Under the pieces are notes generated by a model that was given only the letters and a program-made list of their open reading frames with translations, did no database searches and was not told where the DNA came from. Positions 37,480 to 45,703 of a stretch of 64,000 nucleotides of DNA are shown here, piece by piece. How positions within the stretch are numbered: position 1 is the stretch's first letter; each line of letters opens with the position of its first letter. The stretch spans positions 1 to 64,000 of the forward strand of contig CALFDU010000114.1 of the NCBI GenBank assembly GCA_937950315.1. The letters run 5' to 3'. Origin of the DNA: an uncultured Saprospiraceae bacterium. GTDB taxonomy: Bacteria; Bacteroidota; Bacteroidia; Chitinophagales; Saprospiraceae. Made by a program: the position numbers and the translations under genes.

Positions 37480-38301
37480 ATGACTAGATTAATATTCATC
37501 TTTTCCTTATTATTTCTTGCTTCGTGCACAGAAGTACCCGTAAATGTTCCTGAGCCAACGGCACCAGATACAGAAAAAGTTGTTTTGATAGAAGAAATAA
37601 CTGGTGTAGATTGCCCTAACTGCCCAGCTGGAGCAGCCAAAATTGCAAGCTTGATTGAGCAATTTGATGGTAATGTGATCGGTGTCTCGATTCATGGTAG
37701 TTTTTTAGCATCACCACTCAGTAATAGCCAATATGATTTTCGATCAGAAACAGCCGATGACTTAGAAGCACATTTAAAACCATGGTTTGGAAAACCAGCT
37801 GCTGTGATTAATAGAATTCAACAAGAAGGACAATCTGAATTTGCCATTTCCTCGGTAGATTTATGGTCTCAACTTGTTGTCGCTGAGTTAGAAAAACCTC
37901 AGACGGCTGCCGTAGTCATCAACCATGAATACGATCCTAGCACAAGAGACTTAACAATAGATGTAGAAATCGAACCATGGATTGACCTTAGCGGTGATAT
38001 CAGAATATCAATCATGCTTACAGAAAGTCATGTCATTGATGCACAAAAAGATCAATCAGAAATTATTCCAGATTATGAACACAACCACATGCTTAAGACC
38101 ATGTTGACGGCATTCGATGGTGATGGTCTGACTAGTGAAGTTTTGGCCTTCAATAAATTAAATAGAAACTACAGTTATACCTTACCTGAAGACGATGGAC
38201 TTTGGATTCCAGAAAACATGGACATCATCGCCTTCGTTTCTGTTGTTACGCCTACCAGCAAGGAAATTTTACAAGCAGCCCAGGTACACATTATAGAGTA
38301 G
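37480..38301 (+). CDS. Omp28-like lipoprotein with thioredoxin-like Cys motif
   Basis: 273 residues with a lipoprotein signal (MTRLIFIFSLLFLASC). The segment VLIEEITGVDCPNCPAGAAK contains the C-P-N-C motif seen in Omp28-related proteins, which adopt a thioredoxin-like fold. A beta-rich C-terminal region follows. It is likely lipid-anchored in the outer membrane. It is co-transcribed with the DUF6029 gene and sits next to a divergent TlpA-like thioredoxin, a plausible redox partner. Confidence 0.82.
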   Translation: MTRLIFIFSLLFLASCTEVPVNVPEPTAPDTEKVVLIEEITGVDCPNCPAGAAKIASLIEQFDGNVIGVSIHGSFLASPLSNSQYDFRSETADDLEAHLKPWFGKPAAVINRIQQEGQSEFAISSVDLWSQLVVAELEKPQTAAVVINHEYDPSTRDLTIDVEIEPWIDLSGDIRISIMLTESHVIDAQKDQSEIIPDYEHNHMLKTMLTAFDGDGLTSEVLAFNKLNRNYSYTLPEDDGLWIPENMDIIAFVSVVTPTSKEILQAAQVHIIE

Positions 38302-38310
38302 CATTTTTAC

Positions 38311-38373
38311 GCTTCCGCAAATATTTATACACATCTGATTCTCAAAAACAGTTAAAAAAATATTTGCGGAAGC
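38311..38373 (+). repeat. Inverted pair of GCTTCCGCAAATATTT motifs
   Basis: GCTTCCGCAAATATTT at 38311-38326 is the exact reverse complement of 38358-38373, giving a 16-base perfect stem with a 31-base loop directly behind the Omp28-like gene. It is the only place in the window where the dispersed motif occurs as an inverted pair. It may act as a transcription end or a mobile repeat. Confidence 0.6.
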
Positions 38374-38596
38374 TCATAAAAAAATCACCCAAGCACTCCT
38401 AGAATTTAGCTTCAATTCTCCCAAAAAAATAAATTGCATCTCTAAGCAGTTTACAAGCATTTGCGCAAGCGAGATAATCACAAAACCAAAACTCTACCGG
38501 CTTAAAATAATTCCCTCCAATTCCAATCATGTTACCTCCATAAGGGTGGGTATCGCCAAAGACAAAAAAAGTGTTTACCATCACTTTATTAATTCC

Positions 38597-38629
38597 ATTA
38601 ATAGTATAGTCTAAAACGATACTATTAAT
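38597..38629 (+). promoter_or_regulatory. Perfect inverted repeat abutting a start codon
   Basis: ATTAATAGTAT (38597-38607) and ATACTATTAAT (38619-38629) are exact reverse complements separated by 11 bases. The right arm ends at the base before the ATG of the next small gene. It could be an operator or a hairpin that hides the translation start. Confidence 0.5.
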
Positions 38630-38863
38630 ATGATCTCTGTTTCCATAAATAATTCAAACCTCGGTATACTGAAAGTAAAAGATTCAGACGGTTACGTTAT
38701 TTATGCCAACGAGCAATTTAGACATATCGACTATCTATTTGATCTTGACCTTGATCTATACCTAATCCACCTCCGGATAGAAAACAAAAACTACTACGAG
38801 ATCCTTCAATTACAAGAGATCAATTCCACACTTGAAATCAAGATTGGATCGCGAATATTCTAA
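38630..38863 (+). CDS. Small hypothetical protein
   Basis: 77 residues, no signal peptide or membrane helix, acidic centre (FDLDLDLYLIHLRIENKNYY). Codon choice resembles the neighbouring genes. The upstream inverted repeat and a downstream hairpin near 38989-39012 support a real transcript. I do not recognise a family. It could still be a chance frame. Confidence 0.42.
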   Translation: MISVSINNSNLGILKVKDSDGYVIYANEQFRHIDYLFDLDLDLYLIHLRIENKNYYEILQLQEINSTLEIKIGSRIF

Positions 38864-39101
38864 GCATCCTTCTTAGTTTATACATTTCACCAACCAACCA
38901 TTCCTCTTTTATCACAAATCAGCTTTACTTACTCAGAGTATTTTACAAAACGTAAAATATTCATCTACCCATTTACCAAAAACATGAAAAAACAGGCGAA
39001 ACACGCTGTTTATTTGAATTATCAAACAAAAAGTTGTTTACGTTCTTGATTTCAAAACCACTATTAGTAACAATCATATTATTAATGAAAATCATAGAAC
39101 A

Positions 39102-39923
39102 ATGAAACCAAAACACTTTTTATTATTCACCTTGGGCATGTTTTTAGTAACCCTAATAGCCTGCTCAAAAGATTCTGACGGTCTTGATGAGGACTTCTCT
39201 CCTATAAGCACCACCGAAAGAAGCAAAGACCAACTTAGAATACGGTACGACATGAGCACATCGCAAAACATCAAACCAACAACCGGCACCATTCAAGACT
39301 TATGCCCTCTTGACATCAAAATTCTGACAGTCCCAAGCAGTACATCTTCCGTCTCAACGACCATGGGTCCAGATGGTCAAGTTTGCATGAGCTTTATTGA
39401 TGAAGTTCTAGAACCAGGTGGTAAAAAATCAAGACCAGGGAGGGGAAACAAAACCACGACCAAATACTGTAATGGTGTCCTCTCATTTACCGATACAGAT
39501 GGAACAAAAACCGTCGTTGACGCAGAATTAGATGTAAGTATGTTTCAATCCATTTACCAAAGCTATTACTACACAGAAGAACAACAAGATAGCGCCATGA
39601 ATGTGATGATTCTAGATGCACAAAAAGAAGGCGCAACGGTCACTACAAATGGAAACGCATTGACCATCACTCAAGTCGATGAAGAAGGCAATACAGAAAC
39701 CGTCGTATACGACATTGAAAACCACGTAGTAGTTTCCTCCTCACATGTAGATCCAAATGGAAATGTCAAAACCAAAACCACCCTTGGTTACAGATGCACT
39801 CCCGATGGAAGAGTCGTCCCAGACTACGTTATTAGTTACGACTACAACGACAACATGATTTGCTCAGATCCAATCTACAACATCGAGCAAGTAAAATTTG
39901 ACAATTTCCAAATCACCCTTTAA
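39102..39923 (+). CDS. Hypothetical lipoprotein
   Basis: 273 residues with a lipoprotein signal (lipobox LIAC, near residue 21) and an acidic linker after the cysteine. The mature protein contains an RPGRGNKTTTKY basic patch and a repeated beta pattern with DEEGNTETVVYDIENHV, DPNGNVKTKTTLGY and ISYDYNDNM. These resemble short YD/RHS-like or MORN-like strands, though I cannot assign a family. It is followed 32 bases later by a lipase-like gene, so it probably heads an operon. Confidence 0.65.
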   Translation: MKPKHFLLFTLGMFLVTLIACSKDSDGLDEDFSPISTTERSKDQLRIRYDMSTSQNIKPTTGTIQDLCPLDIKILTVPSSTSSVSTTMGPDGQVCMSFIDEVLEPGGKKSRPGRGNKTTTKYCNGVLSFTDTDGTKTVVDAELDVSMFQSIYQSYYYTEEQQDSAMNVMILDAQKEGATVTTNGNALTITQVDEEGNTETVVYDIENHVVVSSSHVDPNGNVKTKTTLGYRCTPDGRVVPDYVISYDYNDNMICSDPIYNIEQVKFDNFQITL

Positions 39924-39955
39924 TCACATTATTAACAAACAATAAAACAATCATT

Positions 39956-41248
39956 ATGAAACAATATATAACACTTCTATTCTGCTTCTTCACCATTTTC
40001 AGTTTCGCTCAAGACAAGACAGTGCATTTGGTGCATGGTCTTGGAGGAGATGATGAAAGTTGGTCAGAATTTGAATCTATAATTCAAGAAGAATGCCCAG
40101 GCACCAAAACTTCAACCTTCTTTAATCCATCAAATGCAGGCCTAGATTTTTATTCTCAAGGACTAAGAAAAGACTTTAAAGACTATGGCATCAATGAAAT
40201 TGATATTGCCATCGGCCATAGTTTTGGTGGATTGAGCCTACGTGATCTTGACAACGAAGGATATTTTGGTGGCTATATGACAGTGGGTACTGTTCATGAC
40301 GGTTCACCATTGGCAGATTCAAATTTGGATGGTTCATTTGATGCATGGATAGATAATACATGCAAAGAAGTAATCACCGAACCAATTACTGCGATGAATA
40401 GATTAAATTTATTGTACATCGCTCCAGGCCTTTTAAATGGATTTTTTGAAGATTTATTTTGCAATAAAATACTTGATGCACTAAGAGACAAAGCCGAACC
40501 ATTTGTAGGTGGTGGAGAAAGTGTAAGAGATCTTATAGATGATGGATATGCAGCCAATCTACCTGCGGCATCTATTCCAGGTATTGGAATTGTTTGCACA
40601 ACTAAAGGCCATCCATTTTGGGACCTTTTGGATGGAGGAGACCTTATCTCCTTACCTGGTAACATGACTGTAGAGGTTGCTGCGACTCAAGTTGAACTAA
40701 TTGCAAAATCATCAAGTAGAACACTTCACATACTTTCAACAATAACATTTAATCCAATACTAAAAACGAGACTAAGAAATGCCTCAAAGGAATTTAAGGA
40801 TTCTTATCTCTGGATGCAAAGTACTGAAGCCGCTTGGAATGAATTAATAGGTGCAGGTGGCGGAGTAGACTGGGTAGAGCAAGAAAATTCCAATTGGGAC
40901 TGTGACTGCATTGACATCAACACTAGCCAACCAGTCCCATGTACAAATTTAGGCTCATCAGACGATATAGAAATCAATGATATCGGTCCAGACTTCACTT
41001 GCAATCCTGACAGTGATTGTTGGGTAACTACAACAAACATAATTCCAGTATTCGGAGAAGATCTTCCATCTGATGGCCTCATACCCTTGAACAGACAATA
41101 CCTGCCAGGTTCTATTTATGATGAATTGGTTACAGATGTAAGCCACTTTGAACAACCTGGAAATCAGGGCGTGCAAAATTTAATTCTGAGTAAATTCAGA
41201 TCACAATTAATATTAGATAATTCATTTAAAATTTCAAATTGCTTATGA
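39956..41248 (+). CDS. Exported alpha/beta-hydrolase (lipase/PGAP1-like)
   Basis: 430 residues with a signal peptide ending FSFAQ. The oxyanion-type motif VHLVHGLGGDDESW is followed by the nucleophile elbow IAIGHSFGGLSL, with Ser89 as predicted nucleophile. The rest of the catalytic triad is not certain from sequence alone; HFEQPGN near the C-terminus is a candidate for the His. A Cys-rich segment (WDCDCIDINTSQPVPC) suggests disulfides. It would act on lipids or esters in the periplasm or outside the cell. Its stop codon overlaps the next gene's start (ATGA). Confidence 0.75.
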   Translation: MKQYITLLFCFFTIFSFAQDKTVHLVHGLGGDDESWSEFESIIQEECPGTKTSTFFNPSNAGLDFYSQGLRKDFKDYGINEIDIAIGHSFGGLSLRDLDNEGYFGGYMTVGTVHDGSPLADSNLDGSFDAWIDNTCKEVITEPITAMNRLNLLYIAPGLLNGFFEDLFCNKILDALRDKAEPFVGGGESVRDLIDDGYAANLPAASIPGIGIVCTTKGHPFWDLLDGGDLISLPGNMTVEVAATQVELIAKSSSRTLHILSTITFNPILKTRLRNASKEFKDSYLWMQSTEAAWNELIGAGGGVDWVEQENSNWDCDCIDINTSQPVPCTNLGSSDDIEINDIGPDFTCNPDSDCWVTTTNIIPVFGEDLPSDGLIPLNRQYLPGSIYDELVTDVSHFEQPGNQGVQNLILSKFRSQLILDNSFKISNCL

Positions 41249-42453
41249 AAAAGTTATTCCTATTTTCAATTTTAATTATTTTATTAACCAGTAGCTGCAG
41301 GCGAGAAAACAATAATTTACCAGAAGAAATTGTCTGGAGTTATGCCATAGAATCAGCAGATTCAGAAGAAGCATCCTTTATCTATGACCCAATCATTTAT
41401 GACAACATTGTGGTTATTCCAAGATTCTCTTTCAGAGATAATATTGGAGAATTAATAGCCTTAGACAAAGTAACAGGAGAAGTTATATGGAAATGGCAAG
41501 AAGCTCATGACAAGTATGACAAGGATGGTTTTTCTCAAGTTAGTTATGTCTACGATGGTATTCTAGCCATTGGTGACAACAACTACACCGCTGGCCTTAA
41601 TATTTATACAGGAGAAACCATCTGGGAAAACTTAGATAACGTTTGGGGGTATACCGCTATCAATGGGGTCAAAGATCAAATATTCAAATCGGCCTATATA
41701 CTTAACGATCGATTTTGGATACAAAAGGGAAATATCTATACAGGAGAATGGGAGACAATTTATGAACAGGCAAGAGATTCGGAATACCTATTAGATACTG
41801 ACGCACCTAAATCCTTTGAATGGGAAGGAAAGGTATATTTGACATTTAACGAGACGCACTGGAAACCAGCGCCAAATCATGAAACAAATTATTTTTTAAA
41901 CCTGTATAATATTACTGATGACAGTCTTGTATGGAGAACCGATACCATACCTACCAATTATGAAATAAGTCATACTCCAGGAATTTTACCTCCATTCACA
42001 GAAGGCAAATTGATGCTTGCAAACGAAGTTCTATATGCTTACAATATTAAAGATGGGTCATTAGATTGGAAAAAATCCTATGAAAACAGTCTCAATCTCT
42101 CAACGAGACTACAAGCAGAAAATGGAAGGGTGTATGCACACAATAGCGACGGTTATTTCCTTTGTGTTGATGTCCACACCGGTGATGAATACTATAGAAC
42201 TACAACAGGTGGAACTCCAAGCACAATTGAACTTTTCGAAAACAAGGTGATCATGTCTGGAATCGGAACAGCCAATGGAAGTGAACTTATGGTCTTAAAT
42301 AAAACCAATGGAATTATAGAACAAAGATTTACACCACCCATCGAAAGTAGTGGAGCAACAAGCAGATTTCAATTTGTATTGGCTGTAGACAAAGAAACGG
42401 GATGGGCCTATACTGCAGATTACCAAAATGTATTCTGCTATAACTTAGAATAA
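41245..42453 (+). CDS. PQQ-like beta-propeller lipoprotein
   Basis: Starts at the ATG at 41245, which overlaps the upstream stop. A lipoprotein signal follows (MKKLFLFSILIILLTSSC). The body has PQQ/propeller-type repeats (LIALDKVTGEVIWKWQ, GLNIYTGETIWENL, LYAYNIKDGSLDWKKSY, YFLCVDVHTGDEYYR), as in PQQ-binding-like beta-propellers and BamB-like proteins. There are no obvious catalytic residues, so it is more likely a binding or scaffold protein on the outer membrane. It is the last gene of the operon. Confidence 0.78.
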   Translation: MKKLFLFSILIILLTSSCRRENNNLPEEIVWSYAIESADSEEASFIYDPIIYDNIVVIPRFSFRDNIGELIALDKVTGEVIWKWQEAHDKYDKDGFSQVSYVYDGILAIGDNNYTAGLNIYTGETIWENLDNVWGYTAINGVKDQIFKSAYILNDRFWIQKGNIYTGEWETIYEQARDSEYLLDTDAPKSFEWEGKVYLTFNETHWKPAPNHETNYFLNLYNITDDSLVWRTDTIPTNYEISHTPGILPPFTEGKLMLANEVLYAYNIKDGSLDWKKSYENSLNLSTRLQAENGRVYAHNSDGYFLCVDVHTGDEYYRTTTGGTPSTIELFENKVIMSGIGTANGSELMVLNKTNGIIEQRFTPPIESSGATSRFQFVLAVDKETGWAYTADYQNVFCYNLE

Positions 42454-42477
42454 TTAAACTTGAAAATAGGAATAGAG

Positions 42478-42511
42478 AGGTCTGTTGTATTTTTTACAAC
42501 GGGCCTTTTTT
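42478..42511 (+). terminator. Terminator of the lipase/propeller operon
   Basis: AGGTCTGTTGTA, a T-rich loop and TACAACGGGCCTTTTTT form a stem (with G-U pairs) followed by a T-run. Confidence 0.8.
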
Positions 42512-42774
42512 CAATCCGAAATTGAACATTGTGTTTTTATATTTCGCTTTTGGTAACTGTTTGATTCATAAAAACAGATTTCAGCCATTCAGAGGAATTG
42601 ATAATTAACCTGACAACCTGATAGATTCTAAATACCTAGTACCACTTAAAGTCAATCTATTATATACAATTCTTTTAGGTCAATTTTCCATGACTATCTA
42701 GTAGGATATGGCTCAAAAACTTGTCATTTAAATCAATAACTCTTCTAGATATGTTGGTAAAATAAGCAGGCCTC
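42512..42774. other. Gene-free stretch upstream of the pheT promoter
   Basis: I see no gene, repeat or RNA here. The base composition is AT-rich intergenic. Confidence 0.5.
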
Positions 42775-42808
42775 TTTTGACCAAAAACAGACTATTATCT
42801 TAACTTTG
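42775..42808 (+). promoter_or_regulatory. pheT promoter (Bacteroidota type)
   Basis: TTTTG at 42775-42779, then a 21-base spacer and TAACTTTG at 42801-42808, match the Bacteroidota -33/-7 consensus (TTTG and TAnnTTTG). Transcription would start about 20-25 bases before the GTG at 42839. Confidence 0.65.
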
Positions 42809-42838
42809 TCGCCACATTTAAACTAAACAACGAGCGAC

Positions 42839-45277
42839 GTGAAGATATCTCTAAATTGGTTGAAGACTTATTTACCATTGGATATGGAACCGGTAAAAAT
42901 CGGGGAAATCCTTACAGACATTGGTCTTGAGGTTGAAGGAATGGACCAAATTGAATCCATCGAAGGTGGACTAGAAGGCTTGGTCATTGGTAAGATCTTA
43001 ACATGTGAGAAGCACTCCAATGCGGATACGCTTCAAGTAACTACTGTAGATGTCGGAGCAGAGGAGCCTCTGCATATCGTATGCGGTGCACCAAATTGTG
43101 CTGCAGGTCAGACTGTCGTTGTTGCTACTCATGGAACCACCATCTATCCCACAAATGGAGAATCGTTCAAAATCAAGAAAGGGAAAATAAGAGGTGAAGT
43201 ATCAGAAGGAATGATCTGCGCAGAAGATGAAATCGGTATGGGACAATCGCATGATGGTATCATCGTACTTGATGAAGAAGTTACTCCTGGCACCAAAGCA
43301 AAAGACCACTTTAAGATAAGTACTGATTATGTCTATGAAATTGGGCTTACGCCAAATAGATGTGATGCTACTTCACACATAGGAGTTGCAGAAGACTTAT
43401 TGGCTTACCTAAAAATTAACCACGACTTCCAAGAACCAATCGACTACCCAAATCTTGCCAACTTTCAAGTAGAGGCTACTACCCTTCCCTTTAAGATCAA
43501 GGTTGAAAATGAAAAGTCTTGTCCAAGATATTGTGGCATCACGATTTCTAATGTAGAGATCAAACCATCGCCGCAATGGTTAAAGGATAACTTAAATGCG
43601 ATTGGTGTAAAACCAATCAACAATATCGTAGACATCACCAACTTTGTACTTCACGAATATGGCCAACCTCTTCACGCGTTTGATGCAGACAAAGTAACGG
43701 GTCAAGAAATCATTGTGACAAATTTGCCGGAAGGCACACCTTTCATCACACTCGATGAAAAGGAAAGAAAATTAAGAGAAGAAGACTTGATGATATGTGA
43801 TGGTGAGAAAAAACCAATGTGTATTGCAGGTGTTTTTGGAGGACTAAATTCTGGAGTAACAGACAATACAAAAAATATCTTTTTGGAGTCCGCACATTTT
43901 GAAGCGGGGAACACAAGAAGAACAAGTACTGCCCACTTATTAAGAACAGATGCTGCCAAAGTTTTTGAAAAAGGAAGTGATCCTAATATTACCATAAAGG
44001 CATTGAAAAGAGCAGCATTGTTGATAGAAGAATTATCTGGAGGAAAGATAAGTTCGGAAATTTATGACCACTATCCAGTAGAAATAAAGCGTCAACAAAT
44101 CGAACTACATTACGCTAAGGTAAATAGCATGATCGGCGTGGACATTCCAAAAGACAGTGTACACAATATACTTGCTGCCATGAATATGGAATTAAAGCCC
44201 ATTGACAATGAAAGTATCTTGGTAAAAGTACCGACCAACAAATGCGAAGTACTCAGAGAAGTTGATTTGATTGAGGAAGTATTAAGAATCTATGGCTTCA
44301 ATAAAGTACCAATTCCAACAACGATTAAATCAAGCATAACATATAAGGAATATCCTTCCAAAAGAGATGTCAAAGAAAGAATATCAGACTTCTTGAGTTC
44401 GAATGGATTTAATGAAATGATGGGATTGTCTTTGATTGAATCGAAAAATGTATTGGAGCATTTGAATATCAAAGATGAACAATTGGTCTACATCAACAAT
44501 ACATCAAATATCCATCTGAACATCATGAGACCAGAGGCTATGGTCAGTGGGTTGGTAAGCGTTTTGCACAATCACAACTACTCACAAAAAGACTTGGCCT
44601 TATACGAATTTGGGAAAACGTATCAGACCGATGGAGATGGATTCATAGAGAATCAATATATGTCTATATATATCACCGGATCATCTTCCAGTGAGCACTG
44701 GGAAAACAAACCAGGTGAAAACAATTTATACGCCATAAAGAAGTGGGTAAATTGGATGCTGGAAAGAATTGGAATTGCTTCTTATCAGGTGGGTGAAGTT
44801 GAAGGAGCAAAATGGGATTATGGCATGTGCTATAAGAGAGGCAAAAATGAGATTGTATCCTTTGGTGCAGTAGGAGCAGATGTGCTTGAGGCAATGGATA
44901 TAAAGACAGACGTATTCTGTGCCATTTTCAATATGGACAACATCTATAAATTCACATCCAACAACAAACTACAAGTTGCAGAGATATCTAAATTTCCATC
45001 CATGCAGAGAGATCTTGCCTTGGTATTGGATGAAGATGTGCAATTTGATGGAGTACAAGCTGCTTGTAAGAAGCTGAAATCCAAGATTTTACAACAAATC
45101 TCCTTGTTTGATGTGTATAAGAGCGAAAAACACCTAGGCAAAGGGAAAAAATCATACGCCGTTAAATTCATGTTCCAGGACCTAAAAAATACTTTAAAAG
45201 ATAAGGCTGTCGATAAGGAGGTGAATCAATTGGTTAAGATTTTTGAACAAGATCTAGGAGCTTCTATCAGATCATAG
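42839..45277 (+). CDS. pheT: Phenylalanine--tRNA ligase beta subunit
   Basis: 812 residues, starting at GTG. The typical PheT start (MKISLNWLKTYLPLDMEPVK) is followed by the EMAP-like tRNA-binding domain (LVIGKILTCEKHSNADTLQV, residues 46-65). Then come the B3/B4 and B5 domains (NNIVDITNFVLHEYGQPLHA, and HYAKVNSMIGVDIP onward) and the ferredoxin-fold anticodon-binding domain at the C-terminus (KFPSMQRDLALVLDEDV, then YAVKFMFQD). Length is normal for the bacterial subunit of the alpha2-beta2 enzyme that charges tRNA-Phe. pheS is not in the window, so the two subunits are unlinked here. Confidence 0.97.
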   Translation: MKISLNWLKTYLPLDMEPVKIGEILTDIGLEVEGMDQIESIEGGLEGLVIGKILTCEKHSNADTLQVTTVDVGAEEPLHIVCGAPNCAAGQTVVVATHGTTIYPTNGESFKIKKGKIRGEVSEGMICAEDEIGMGQSHDGIIVLDEEVTPGTKAKDHFKISTDYVYEIGLTPNRCDATSHIGVAEDLLAYLKINHDFQEPIDYPNLANFQVEATTLPFKIKVENEKSCPRYCGITISNVEIKPSPQWLKDNLNAIGVKPINNIVDITNFVLHEYGQPLHAFDADKVTGQEIIVTNLPEGTPFITLDEKERKLREEDLMICDGEKKPMCIAGVFGGLNSGVTDNTKNIFLESAHFEAGNTRRTSTAHLLRTDAAKVFEKGSDPNITIKALKRAALLIEELSGGKISSEIYDHYPVEIKRQQIELHYAKVNSMIGVDIPKDSVHNILAAMNMELKPIDNESILVKVPTNKCEVLREVDLIEEVLRIYGFNKVPIPTTIKSSITYKEYPSKRDVKERISDFLSSNGFNEMMGLSLIESKNVLEHLNIKDEQLVYINNTSNIHLNIMRPEAMVSGLVSVLHNHNYSQKDLALYEFGKTYQTDGDGFIENQYMSIYITGSSSSEHWENKPGENNLYAIKKWVNWMLERIGIASYQVGEVEGAKWDYGMCYKRGKNEIVSFGAVGADVLEAMDIKTDVFCAIFNMDNIYKFTSNNKLQVAEISKFPSMQRDLALVLDEDVQFDGVQAACKKLKSKILQQISLFDVYKSEKHLGKGKKSYAVKFMFQDLKNTLKDKAVDKEVNQLVKIFEQDLGASIRS

Positions 45278-45354
45278 GTCTTTTGGCCTGAAAACTAATG
45301 GCTTACGCATAGTTCTTGTCAAGTCATTTATAGGTAAATCCCCTTTATTTAATT

Positions 45355-45362
45355 TATCTTTG
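45355..45362 (+). promoter_or_regulatory. -7 element of the 6S-like RNA
   Basis: TATCTTTG matches TAnnTTTG and lies just before the predicted 5' end of the RNA. No clean -33 element was found at the right distance. Confidence 0.45.
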
Positions 45363-45365
45363 TAC

Positions 45366-45535
45366 CAGAATTAATACACTGCGTCCTTTGCAGAAAGCTG
45401 AAAAGGCCGTTTAAAAGTTAATTTATTAGATAGATATTGTGAAAATGCCTTAAAACAAAGGGCATTAGGAAAGAAGACACTACGAAAGGCAGGGGAAGAC
45501 AGAATAGGATGTGTCCAACAAAATTTAATTTGAAT
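45366..45535 (+). ncRNA. ssrS: Probable 6S RNA
   Basis: Between pheT and rny is a 426-base gap with no gene on the coding strand. A folded candidate of about 170 bases follows a TATCTTTG element. The ends can pair: TTAA with TTAA, ACAC (45376-45379) with GTGT (45511-45514), and GTCC with GGAT. That leaves a large central open region. A distal hairpin AATGCC...GGGCATT lies near 45444-45466. A long closing stem, central bubble and distal hairpin are the 6S layout, and I recall 6S RNA being placed upstream of rny in relatives. 6S RNA binds the housekeeping polymerase and damps transcription in stationary phase. Boundaries are approximate; no covariance model was run. Confidence 0.5.
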
Positions 45536-45703
45536 AAAGCATATATATAGCTTTAAGGGAGAAAAAAACCTACACAAAGCATTCAAAATCAATATAAAAT
45601 ATTGATTATCCGTCCAAAATAGCATATTTCAAGAGGACAGGTATTAAAACATATTCCACAAGATTTTACGATATCTATTGTCACTTTTATAAATATATAG
45701 ACA

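Noticed and set aside
38399-38584. Minus-strand frame of 61 codons
   Set aside because: The translation is not obviously junk, but it has no recognised family, contains the inverted short core of the dispersed repeat, and has no visible promoter. Possibly a relic; not supported enough to list.
45371-45625. Minus-strand frame of 84 codons in the pheT-rny gap
   Set aside because: Cys/Phe-rich low-complexity translation with no family features; the stretch is better explained as a plus-strand structured RNA.
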